The position numbers and the translations under genes were made by a program. Under the pieces are notes generated by a model. That model was not told the DNA's origin, searched no databases, and saw only the letters and a program-made list of their open reading frames with translations. Positions 9,513 through 18,007 of a DNA stretch of 64,000 bases are shown here, piece after piece. The DNA is taken from contig NZ_RBIM01000005.1 of the NCBI RefSeq assembly GCF_003634045.1, forward strand, positions 186,001 through 250,000. Direction: 5' to 3'. The first letter of the stretch is position 1. Every line of letters begins with the position of its first letter. The DNA is from Maricaulis maris (lineage in GTDB: Bacteria; Pseudomonadota; Alphaproteobacteria; Caulobacterales; Maricaulaceae).

Positions 9513-10172
9513 TTGGTCGGGGTCTACGAGTTCGATCCGGTCACGCAGTTTCTCAAGCAGGCCTTTTCGCTGCAGGTCATTGATGGTTCGCGAGGCAGTT
9601 TCGCGTGTGGAGTTCACACGCAAGGCCAGCTCCTTCATCGACGGAGCCGGTGCGATGACCCGGGCGCTGCCGTCGGATCCGACCGGTTTCGACATGCGCA
9701 GCAATTCGGCATAGATGCGGCCGGGCGCCGACAGGGCCGACAACTCGAACATGCGTTGGGTGGTGTGCTGGACCCGGCGCGCCAGAACGCGGGACAGGGC
9801 GAGGCCGATCTCGCCGTGACGACGTATCAGGCCGAAAAACGCCTCTCCGCTATAAATGGCCAGATCGCATTCGGTTTCCGCGATGATGCCGGAGATTCGC
9901 GGTTGCCCGGTCAGTGCGGCCAGCTCGCCAAACACAGCGCCGGCTTCGAAGGCATCGAGCCAGATTTCCTGCCCGTTTTCCGACAGCAACACGACCCGGG
10001 CGCGCCCGCCCAGCAACAGGAAGACCCGATCATCGGCTTCGTCCTGGGCAATAATGACAGTGCCTGCGGCCACACGGCTTCGTTCGGCCTGGCTCGCCAT
10101 GCCAAGGCATGCCGCCTCCTCGCGGATATCGAGATCCGTCAGGGCAAGGTTCCAGGCCGTGTCGAGCTTCAT
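9486..10172 (-). CDS. Crp/Fnr-family transcription regulator
   Basis: A 228-residue regulator: N-terminal cyclic-nucleotide-binding beta-barrel (about 25-130) and C-terminal winged helix (RVNSTRETASRTINDL near 170-190). The phosphate-cassette-like FGELAALTGQPRISG keeps a GE glutamate and a PR arginine at the places that hold cAMP in Crp. There is no N-terminal cysteine cluster as in Fnr. ATG 10172 has a GAGAGGA site five bases upstream; the longer frame to 10220 lacks one. It is convergent with the cyclase-like gene and divergent from the sulfatase gene, so it may respond to a cyclic nucleotide and control either neighbour; that is inference. Confidence 0.88.
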   Translation of the reverse strand: MKLDTAWNLALTDLDIREEAACLGMASQAERSRVAAGTVIIAQDEADDRVFLLLGGRARVVLLSENGQEIWLDAFEAGAVFGELAALTGQPRISGIIAETECDLAIYSGEAFFGLIRRHGEIGLALSRVLARRVQHTTQRMFELSALSAPGRIYAELLRMSKPVGSDGSARVIAPAPSMKELALRVNSTRETASRTINDLQRKGLLEKLRDRIELVDPDQLDRLRGSS

Positions 10173-10350
10173 GGGTCCTCTCGCGGGCCGACGCCGGGCG
10201 CGCGTCGCGATGCCCGACACCCGAAACTAGATATCTCACACGAAAATGCCAGCAAATTCGGTCGCTTGTCCTGCGCTCGCCCGGGATTGGAATCGCCATT
10301 TGCCGAAATGATGGCTAGCGTGGGTGAACACTGTTCTCTGGGAGGAGAAG

Positions 10351-12321
10351 ATGCGGTTATTCTTGGGTGCCCTGACCGGGCTTGCGTTGATATTGGTGGG
10401 GTGTGGCGAGCGTCAGGCAGCGGTCGATGTGACCTCAGGCTCGGATGCGGCGGGTTTCCTGCCGGCATCGGACGCAACGGCACAGGCCAATGCCCGCCTT
10501 GCCCGAACCCTTGACGGTCTGCCCTCCGAGGATGAGGCACTGGCCAATCGCGGTTTTGTCGCCAGCGACGAGAATTTGACAATCACCGACCCGGATGGCG
10601 CGGTCATCTGGCGCCCCGCAGATTATGGGTTTCTCGCCCCGGAGCCGGCGGCCAGTGTCCATCCCGGCCTTTGGCGCCAGGCCCGACTGAACCAGATCCA
10701 TGGATTGTTCGAGGTCGAGCCCGGCATCCATCAGGTGCGCGGATATGACCTCGCCAACATGTCGGTGATCACGGGTGAGACCGGCTGGATCATCATTGAT
10801 CCGCTGACCTCGGTCGAGACGGCCCGGGCGGCGCTCGATCTGGTCAATCGGGAATTGGGCGACCGCCCGGTCAGCGCGGTCATTCTGACCCATTCCCATA
10901 TCGATCATTTTGGCGGTATCGGCGCGGTCGCGGGGCCGGAGACGCCGATCATTGCCCCGGCCGGTTTCCTGGAGGCGGCGGTCAGCGAGAATGTCATGGC
11001 CGGGATCGTGATGGGGCGGCGGGCCGGCTACATGTATGGCACGCGCTTGCCGCGTACGCAGCGCGGTCATGTCGGATCGGGTCTGGGCAAGCATCCGGCA
11101 CTGGGAACCCACACGATTGCGACGCCGACCCATGTGATTGATGAGACCGGCCAGACCTTGGAAATTGACGGTGTCCGGATGGAATTCCAGTATGCACCGG
11201 AGACCGAGGCGCCGGCCGAGCTGACGGTGTTTTTCCCTGACCTCCGGGCCTGGTGCGGCGCCGAACTGGTCTCGCGCACCCTGCACAATCTCTACACGCT
11301 TCGCGGGGCCGAGGTGCGCGATGCCCTGGCTTGGTCGGCCGCCATTGCTGAGGCGCTGGACCGGTTCGGGCCGCGGACATCGGTCATTTTCAACAGCCAT
11401 CACTGGCCGGTCTGGGGCCAGTCCGAGAGCCGGGCGTTTCTGACCGCTCAGCGCGATGTCTATAAATACATCCATGACCAGACACTGCGACTGGCGGCGC
11501 AAGGGTTGGGTCCGGACGAGATCGCCGAGACCATCACCCTGCCCGAAAGCCTCGCCGGGGTGTTCGCGGTGCAGGGCTATTACGGCACGCTCAAGCACAA
11601 TTCGCGGGCGGTCTATCAGCGCTATTTCGGTTGGTTTGATGGCGTGCCCGCACATCTTGACCCGATACCGCGCGTTGAAGCGGCGCAGCGTTATGTTGAG
11701 GCTCTGGGCGGCGTTGATGCTGTCGTGATGCAGGCCAGCCAGGCACTCGATGCCGGCGAGTATCGCTGGTCGGCGGAGCTGGCCCAGCATGCGGTTTTCG
11801 CGGCGCCGCGCGAGGATGCGGCGCGTGAGGTGCTGGCCCGGGCCTATGAGCAATTGGGCTATGCCGCCGAATCCGCGCCCTGGCGTGATTTTTATCTGAC
11901 TGGAGCTTTTGAATTGCGTCACGGTGTCGAAGCGGTGGATGCGACGGCGGCGGGATCGGCCATCCTGCAATCCATCCCGCTGGACATGTTCTTTGCCGCC
12001 ATGGCGACCCGGCTCGACGGCAACCGGGCGGCCCGGCGTGACCGGGTGTTCAACTTTGTCTTCGCCGATGTTGGCGAGACCCATGTCATCCGTCTGTCCA
12101 ACGGCGTGATGCACCATCAACAGGCCGAAGCGGTTGCCGATGCCGATGCCAGTGTGACGCTGACACGAGCCTTCTGGCTGCGCCTGCTGCAGCAGGAGGC
12201 GGGGCTGATGGAGATGATCGGGTCGGACCAGTTTGCCATCACCGGTGACCGGTTGGCCCTGCTCGGATTTTTCGCCATGCTGGAACAGCCGCAACCGGAT
12301 TTTGCCATCGTCACACCGTGA
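10351..12321 (+). CDS. Alkyl sulfatase-like metallo-beta-lactamase-fold lipoprotein
   Basis: Probable alkylsulfatase of the SdsA1/BDS1 type, which cleaves sulfate from alkyl sulfate esters. The 656 residues begin with a lipoprotein signal (LILVGC, lipidated Cys18), so it should be membrane-anchored outside the cytoplasm. The metal motif THSHIDHFGG lies near residue 180 (H181, H183, D185, H186), followed by the dimerisation region and a C-terminal SCP2-like domain (about 530-655). ATG 10351 has GGAGGAG just upstream; the upstream in-frame start at 10324 would bury the signal. Sulfate released could feed the sulfur genes elsewhere in the window, but there is no linkage. Confidence 0.88.
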   Translation: MRLFLGALTGLALILVGCGERQAAVDVTSGSDAAGFLPASDATAQANARLARTLDGLPSEDEALANRGFVASDENLTITDPDGAVIWRPADYGFLAPEPAASVHPGLWRQARLNQIHGLFEVEPGIHQVRGYDLANMSVITGETGWIIIDPLTSVETARAALDLVNRELGDRPVSAVILTHSHIDHFGGIGAVAGPETPIIAPAGFLEAAVSENVMAGIVMGRRAGYMYGTRLPRTQRGHVGSGLGKHPALGTHTIATPTHVIDETGQTLEIDGVRMEFQYAPETEAPAELTVFFPDLRAWCGAELVSRTLHNLYTLRGAEVRDALAWSAAIAEALDRFGPRTSVIFNSHHWPVWGQSESRAFLTAQRDVYKYIHDQTLRLAAQGLGPDEIAETITLPESLAGVFAVQGYYGTLKHNSRAVYQRYFGWFDGVPAHLDPIPRVEAAQRYVEALGGVDAVVMQASQALDAGEYRWSAELAQHAVFAAPREDAAREVLARAYEQLGYAAESAPWRDFYLTGAFELRHGVEAVDATAAGSAILQSIPLDMFFAAMATRLDGNRAARRDRVFNFVFADVGETHVIRLSNGVMHHQQAEAVADADASVTLTRAFWLRLLQQEAGLMEMIGSDQFAITGDRLALLGFFAMLEQPQPDFAIVTP

Positions 12322-12334
12322 GCGGTGGACAGCA

Positions 12335-12360
12335 GGCTTTTCCCCGGACGGGAAAACCTG
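12335..12360 (+). terminator. Possible hairpin after the sulfatase gene
   Basis: Inverted repeat GGCTTTTCCC / GGGAAAACC with a short loop, about 15 bases after the sulfatase stop and about 35 before the next start. There is no U-run, so it may be a weak terminator or an mRNA-stabilising stem. Confidence 0.3.
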
Positions 12361-12394
12361 ATTAAGTGGAAGTTCAATGATCCCGGGGGGTTCC

Positions 12395-15058
12395 ATGTAC
12401 CGCGCCATTCTCGCTGCCAGCCTTGCCTTTTTCACCGTCAGCGGAGGCGCGTTCGCGCAGTCGACACCGTTCGAGACACGATACGACCCGGCGATTCCCG
12501 ATGCGCGGGCCGCTTTCGGCTATGAGTTCGGTGAAGAGATCACCCCGCCACAGGACGCGGTCGATTACCTCTATGCGCTCGAAGCCGCCGCGCCGGACCG
12601 GGTCGAGGTGGTGGAATATGCCCGCAGCTGGGAAGGCCGGCCGCTGGTCTATGCCGTCATCGCGGCCCCTGATGTCTTGGCGCGTGCCGACGAAATCCGG
12701 TCCGGTCTGGCCAGTCTGGCCGACCCGCGCGGACTGGACGCGGCCAGTCGGGACAGATTGATTGCGGATCTACCGGCGGTGGTCTGGCTGTCCTACGGCG
12801 TGCATGGCAATGAGATTTCGTCGACCGATGCCGGCCTTCGCACGGCTTATCACCTGGTGGCGGCGCAGGGTGATCCGATGGTCGAGAGTATTTTCGACAA
12901 CACCATCGTGGTGATCGACCCGACCCAGAATCCGGATGGTCGCAACCGTTTCATCCAGTCCTTCCGCGCCGCGCGTGGTCTCGAATTCAGTGGTGACCGT
13001 TATACCGCCGAACATGACGAGCCGTGGCCGGGCGGGCGCTATAATCACTATCTTTTCGACCTCAATCGCGACTGGTTTGCCCGCACCCAGCCGGAGACCC
13101 GTGGCCGCACCGATGCGATTCTCGACTGGCGCCCCGTCGTGGTCGTCGATGCCCATGAGATGAGCGGCGACAGCACCTATTTCTTCGCGCCCTCCGCCGA
13201 GCCCTTCAACCCGGAGATCGTGCAGTCGCAGCGCGATGCGCAAGCGCTGATCGGGCGTAATCACGGGACGTGGTTCGACCGCTTGGGCTATGCCTTCTTC
13301 ACCCGTGAAGTCTATGACGCCTTCTATCCCGGCTATGGCGACATGTGGCCGACCCTGCAGGGCGCGGTCGCCATGACCTATGAGCAGGCTTCGGCCCGTG
13401 GTCTGGCGTGGCGTCGCCGCGATGGCTCGATGCTGACCTATGCCGACGGCGTCAATCATCACTTCGTTGCCTCGCTCTCGACCGCCCAGGTGGTGGCCGA
13501 GAACCGCGAACGTTTCCTCACAGATTTCGTGGAATTCCGGGCCAGCGCCGCGGCGTCGGTCGATGACCCGCAGGCCATGGTCTTCTCGCTCAGCGGCAAT
13601 CGCTGGGGCGCCGAGCGCATGGCCCGCAATCTTGCCGCCCAGGGCATTGAAGTCGGTCGTATCGCCGCCGGCACATCGGTCTGTGGCGCCCGTTTTGAGG
13701 ATGGTGGTTTCCTGGTCCGTTTCGACCAGCCGGCCGGCCGGCTCGCCCGGACGCTGATGGAGCCAACCACTGATCTGCCCGCCGATTTCATGGCCGAGCA
13801 GGAACGTCGCCGTGCTGACGGTCTGGGGCATGAGCTTTACGACGTGACCGCATGGTCGCTGCCGTTGATGAACAATGTCGACGCCACGACCTGCCGCCGC
13901 ACGCCGTCGATCGCCGCCGAGCCGGTCGAGCCGGAAATGCCGATCGAACGGGTCACCACCACCGACAGTGCCGAATGGGGTTATGTCATTCCGTGGAGCG
14001 ATGCCGGTCAGGCCCGACTGGTCGCCGCCCTGGGGCAGGCCGGGATCGCCATGCGTACCTCCGGCCAACCCTTCCGCATCGGCGATCGGCGTTTCCCGAG
14101 CGGGTCCGTTGTGGTGCCGCGTTTTGGTGCGCCGGCTGATCTCGACGCGCTGGTCAACCGTCTGGCCGCCGAAAGCGGCGCCCGTTTCGAAGGCATGTCG
14201 TCGAGCTGGGTTGATGAAGGACCCAATCCGGGCAGTGACAATTTCCGCACGCTGCGGGCGCCGCGTGTCGCCATGCTGTGGGATGAGGGCACGGATCCGA
14301 CCTCGGCGGGAGCGACCCGCTATGTGCTGGAACGGCGCTATAATATTCCGGTTTCGGTGATCCGCACCGGCACGGTCGGGCGCGCCCGGCTGAGCAATTA
14401 TGATGTGCTCATCCTGCCCGAGCAGGGTTATGGTGGTCTGTCGGGCGCGTTGGGGAATTCCGGCGCATCGGCGATCCGTGACTTTGTCAGCGAGGGTGGT
14501 GTCGTCGTCGGTCTCGGCGATGCCACGCGTTGGCTGGCGTCGAGCGATGTCGGCCTGATCCCGGCGCAACGCGAGCGGGCCGCCGATACACCGCGCGACG
14601 GAGCGGCGGGAACCGGCCCGGTCGTCGACGGCACGGTCCTCGCCAATGAAGGCGAGCTGCGCGTGCTCGAAGCTGAAGCCGGTGCCTTGCCGGACTCGTC
14701 GCCGGGCGCCCTGGTGCAGGTTACGGCCAACCCCAATGCCTGGATGGCATCGGGATATGGCGGCGGCGCCGCGGCCCTGGTCACCGGTTCGGACATTTAC
14801 GCCCCGGTCTCGCTGGACGATGCCACCACGGCGCTGCGCTTTGCGGCCCGCGACGAGCTGATCGCCGGCGGCTATCTGTGGGACGAATATGCCGACCAGC
14901 TGGCCCTGAAACCCTTCGTGCTGTCGACCAGCCATGGGTCCGGCCAGGTCGTCGCCATCACCCAGTCACCGACCACGCGGGCCTATCTCGAAGGGCTGGA
15001 CCTGCTCTTGCTCAACGCGGTGTTGTTGGGGCCGGCGCATTCGCGGGCGCTGAGATAG
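12395..15058 (+). CDS. Secreted M14-family zinc carboxypeptidase
   Basis: Predicted exported metallopeptidase of 887 residues with a clear signal peptide (MYRAILAASLAFFTVSGGAF, then AQ). The catalytic M14 region covers about 50-400: the zinc pair is in YGVHGNEIS (H137, E140), followed by DLNRDWFARTQPETR and VVDAHEMSG. The C-terminal half is long, with no second catalytic motif that I recognise, as in other large bacterial M14 proteins. ATG 12395 is preferred because a GGGGGG run precedes it and the signal peptide then starts at once; ATG 12377 adds only six residues. It meets uup tail to tail with one base between the stops. Confidence 0.88.
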   Translation: MYRAILAASLAFFTVSGGAFAQSTPFETRYDPAIPDARAAFGYEFGEEITPPQDAVDYLYALEAAAPDRVEVVEYARSWEGRPLVYAVIAAPDVLARADEIRSGLASLADPRGLDAASRDRLIADLPAVVWLSYGVHGNEISSTDAGLRTAYHLVAAQGDPMVESIFDNTIVVIDPTQNPDGRNRFIQSFRAARGLEFSGDRYTAEHDEPWPGGRYNHYLFDLNRDWFARTQPETRGRTDAILDWRPVVVVDAHEMSGDSTYFFAPSAEPFNPEIVQSQRDAQALIGRNHGTWFDRLGYAFFTREVYDAFYPGYGDMWPTLQGAVAMTYEQASARGLAWRRRDGSMLTYADGVNHHFVASLSTAQVVAENRERFLTDFVEFRASAAASVDDPQAMVFSLSGNRWGAERMARNLAAQGIEVGRIAAGTSVCGARFEDGGFLVRFDQPAGRLARTLMEPTTDLPADFMAEQERRRADGLGHELYDVTAWSLPLMNNVDATTCRRTPSIAAEPVEPEMPIERVTTTDSAEWGYVIPWSDAGQARLVAALGQAGIAMRTSGQPFRIGDRRFPSGSVVVPRFGAPADLDALVNRLAAESGARFEGMSSSWVDEGPNPGSDNFRTLRAPRVAMLWDEGTDPTSAGATRYVLERRYNIPVSVIRTGTVGRARLSNYDVLILPEQGYGGLSGALGNSGASAIRDFVSEGGVVVGLGDATRWLASSDVGLIPAQRERAADTPRDGAAGTGPVVDGTVLANEGELRVLEAEAGALPDSSPGALVQVTANPNAWMASGYGGGAAALVTGSDIYAPVSLDDATTALRFAARDELIAGGYLWDEYADQLALKPFVLSTSHGSGQVVAITQSPTTRAYLEGLDLLLLNAVLLGPAHSRALR

Positions 15059-15059
15059 G

Positions 15060-16883
15060 TCAGCCCCCGCCCTCGATCTCCTCGCGCAGGGCTTCCAGCT
15101 CCAGCCAGCGGTCTTCCTTGTCGGCGCGTTCCTGCAGGGCTTCGCCGAGGCGTTTTGAGACCTGGGCGAAGCGGGCGCTGTCGGCGAAGAGAGCCGGGTC
15201 GGCCATGTCCGCTTCGAGCTTGGCGATCTCTTCGCTCAGCTTGTCGATCTCGGCGGGCAGGAGTTTGAGGGCGTAGCGGTCCTTGTTGGCCATGCGGCGG
15301 CGTTCCGGCTTGGCCTCGGCAGCAGAGGCAGGCTTTGCAGCGCCCTTTGCAGACCCGGATTGTTTGCCACCGGTCTTGTCGAGGGCGCTCACACCGGCGC
15401 CGCGCTGGGCGACCATGTCGGAATAGCCGCCGGCATATTCCTGCCAGACGCCATCGCCTTCCGCGATGAAGACGGCGCTGCAGCAGCGGTCGAGGAAGTC
15501 GCGGTCGTGCGACACCAGGAAGACCGTGCCGGCATAGTCCGCAATCAGGCCCTGCAGGAGATCGAGCGTCTCCAGGTCGAGATCATTGGTCGGTTCGTCG
15601 AGCACCAGCAGGTTGGACGGCAGGGCCAGCGCCCGCGCCAGCATGATCCGCGCCCGTTCCCCGCCGGAGAGGACATGGACCGGCGTGTTGGCCTGTTCCG
15701 GCGGGAAGAGAAAATCCTTCATGTAGGCGACGACATGCTTGGTCTTGCCGCCGACCTCGACCTGATTGCCGCTGCCTTGGGTCAGGGCTTCCGACAGGGT
15801 CCAATCGTCCTTCAGGGCGACGCGTTTTTGGTCGAGTGAGGCAATCTCCAGCTTGGTGCCAAGGCGGACAGTGCCGGCATCCGGTTCCAGCTGACCGGTG
15901 AGAATGTTCAACAGCGTTGTCTTGCCGGCGCCATTGGGTCCCACGAGGCCGATGCGGGCATTGCGGGCGATCTTGGTCGAGAAGTCCTTGACGATGGCGC
16001 GTTCGCCATAGCTCAGCGAGACGGATTTGGCCTCGGCGACCAGCTTGCCGCTTTCGCCGGCCTCGGATGTCTCCAGCTTGACGGTGCCTTGTGGGCCGCG
16101 ATGGTCGCGGCGTTGTTGTTTGAGGGCGTTGAGCTCGCCGAGGCGGCGGACATTGCGCTTCCGGCGGGCAGTCACGCCATAGCGCAGCCAGTCTTCCTCG
16201 CGAACGATCTTGCGGTCGAGCTTGTGCAACTCGTCCTGTTCCTGCTCCAGCACGGTGTCGCGCCAGCTCTCGAATTCGCCAAAGCCTCGGTCGAGCTGGC
16301 GGGTCTGGCCGCGATCGAGCCAGACGGTCTTGCGGGTCAGGTTTTCTAGGAAACGGCGGTCATGACTGATCAGGACAAGGGCCGAGCGACAGTGGCGTAG
16401 CTCCACTTCCAGCCATTCAATCGCCGGCAGGTCGAGATGGTTGGTCGGTTCGTCGAGCAGCAGGATGTCCGGGTCCGGTGCCAGGGCGCGGACCAGCGCG
16501 GCGCGGCGGGCCTCGCCGCCGGATACCTGTGCCGGCGTCTCGTCGCCGGTCAGGCCGAGGCGTTCCATCAGATAGTCGGCCCGATAGTCGGCATCGCCGG
16601 GCGCCAAGCCTGACATGACATAATCGCGGATCGTGGCGTGTGCGGACAGGTCTGGGTCCTGTTCGAGATAGCGCACGGTCGCGGACGGGTGGACGAAACG
16701 ATCGCCCTCATCGGCTTCGACAAGTCCGGCGGCGACTTTCAGGAGGGTGGACTTGCCTGACCCGTTGCGGCCGACAAGGCAGAGGCGTTCGCCTTCCTCA
16801 ACCTGCAGGTCGGCGCCGGCGAGCAGCGGTGTGACGCCGAAGGTCAGGTGGATATTCTGGAGGGTGAGAAGCGGTGGAGCCAT
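15060..16883 (-). CDS. uup: ABC-F family ATPase, Uup type
   Basis: Soluble protein with two ABC ATPase domains and no membrane part, as in ABC-F proteins that act on ribosomes or nucleic acids. First domain: Walker A GRNGSGKST near residue 38, signature VSGGEARR and LLLDEPTNHLD. Second domain: GPNGAGKTT, LSGGERARI and LVLDEPTNDLD. The C-terminal 80 residues are a charged, heptad-like coiled coil after a low-complexity lysine-rich linker, which is the Uup layout. At 607 residues it has the usual length. It is divergent from the ABC exporter gene at 17092, with about 200 bases between. Confidence 0.93.
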   Translation of the reverse strand: MAPPLLTLQNIHLTFGVTPLLAGADLQVEEGERLCLVGRNGSGKSTLLKVAAGLVEADEGDRFVHPSATVRYLEQDPDLSAHATIRDYVMSGLAPGDADYRADYLMERLGLTGDETPAQVSGGEARRAALVRALAPDPDILLLDEPTNHLDLPAIEWLEVELRHCRSALVLISHDRRFLENLTRKTVWLDRGQTRQLDRGFGEFESWRDTVLEQEQDELHKLDRKIVREEDWLRYGVTARRKRNVRRLGELNALKQQRRDHRGPQGTVKLETSEAGESGKLVAEAKSVSLSYGERAIVKDFSTKIARNARIGLVGPNGAGKTTLLNILTGQLEPDAGTVRLGTKLEIASLDQKRVALKDDWTLSEALTQGSGNQVEVGGKTKHVVAYMKDFLFPPEQANTPVHVLSGGERARIMLARALALPSNLLVLDEPTNDLDLETLDLLQGLIADYAGTVFLVSHDRDFLDRCCSAVFIAEGDGVWQEYAGGYSDMVAQRGAGVSALDKTGGKQSGSAKGAAKPASAAEAKPERRRMANKDRYALKLLPAEIDKLSEEIAKLEADMADPALFADSARFAQVSKRLGEALQERADKEDRWLELEALREEIEGGG

Positions 16884-17091
16884 GTGTCACCGCATACAAG
16901 TCCACGGCTTGCGGGTCACCCGTTTCCGGCAGGATTCCGGCTCGAAAACGGGAGGGGGGACAATCCGGGTCCAGCGTCCCCCTTTCGCCAATCCTGAACA
17001 AAGCCTCATTTGCGCCATAATGGGGCGCGGCCTAGGTTCTCGCCCAAAGGGACACAAGAGGGACGCCGGCGCGAGCGGGCGAGGGACAATC

Positions 17092-17979
17092 ATGCTGACG
17101 ATCAACAATCTCACCAAGACCTATGGCAATGGCGTACGCGCCATGGACGGGGTCACGCTGGACATTCCCAAGGGCATGTTCGGTCTGCTCGGCCCGAACG
17201 GTGCCGGCAAGTCGACACTGATGCGCACCCTGGCAACCCTGCAGGCGCCGGACAGCGGTACGGCGACCTTCGGTGAGATCGATATCGTCAAGGACCCTAA
17301 GGCACTACGCGCCACGCTGGGCTATCTGCCGCAGGACTTCGGCGTCTATCCGCGCATGTCGGCGCGGGCCATGCTTGACCATCTCGCCGTCCTCAAGGGA
17401 CTGACCAACGCCAAGGAACGCAAACAGGTCGTCGAAGCCCTGCTGGAACAGACCAATCTCTCCCAACATGCCAAGAAATCCGTCGCCTCCTATTCCGGCG
17501 GCATGCGCCAGCGCTTCGGCATCGCCCAGGCGCTCTTGGGTGACCCGCAACTGATCATCGTCGACGAGCCGACCGCCGGCCTCGACCCGGAAGAGCGCAA
17601 CCGCTTCCACAATCTCCTCTCGGAAATCGGCGAGAATGTCGTCGTCATCCTGTCGACCCATATCGTCGAGGACGTCGCCGATCTCTGCCCGAAAATGGCG
17701 ATCATGAACCAGGGCAAGATTGTTGCGGCGGGCGTGCCGGCCGATCTGGTGAAGGCGCTCGACGGCAAGGTCTGGTCGAAGACGGCCGCCAAGTCCGATC
17801 TGGCCGAATTGCGCACCCGCCACAACGTCATCTCCGAACGCCTGACCATGGGGCAGGTGATGATCCGTGTCCTGGCCGACAGCCAGCCGGGTGATGATTT
17901 CGCGACGGCGACGCCGGATCTGGAAGATGTGTATTTCTCGACCATCCGCGGCGGCCAGTCCGCTGCGGCGGCCGCTTAA
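17092..17979 (+). CDS. ABC transporter ATP-binding protein
   Basis: A 295-residue ABC ATPase with Walker A GPNGAGKST near residue 39, Q-loop PQDFGVYP, signature SYSGGMRQR and Walker B LIIVDEPTAGLD, plus a C-terminal extension typical of ABC-2 (drug or Nat-type) exporters. GAGGGA lies about six bases before ATG 17092; the same frame is open far upstream but through uup antisense. It is 28 bases from the next gene, which encodes ABC-2-like membrane segments fused to a peptidase, so the two should form one transporter. The substrate is unknown. Confidence 0.92.
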   Translation: MLTINNLTKTYGNGVRAMDGVTLDIPKGMFGLLGPNGAGKSTLMRTLATLQAPDSGTATFGEIDIVKDPKALRATLGYLPQDFGVYPRMSARAMLDHLAVLKGLTNAKERKQVVEALLEQTNLSQHAKKSVASYSGGMRQRFGIAQALLGDPQLIIVDEPTAGLDPEERNRFHNLLSEIGENVVVILSTHIVEDVADLCPKMAIMNQGKIVAAGVPADLVKALDGKVWSKTAAKSDLAELRTRHNVISERLTMGQVMIRVLADSQPGDDFATATPDLEDVYFSTIRGGQSAAAAA

Positions 17980-18007
17980 GTCTCAACCCAGCTGAAAGGA
18001 GCACATC

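Noticed and set aside
12770-14935. 721-residue open frame opposite the M14 peptidase
   Set aside because: Antisense shadow; no domain or ribosome binding site, while the plus strand has clear zinc motifs.
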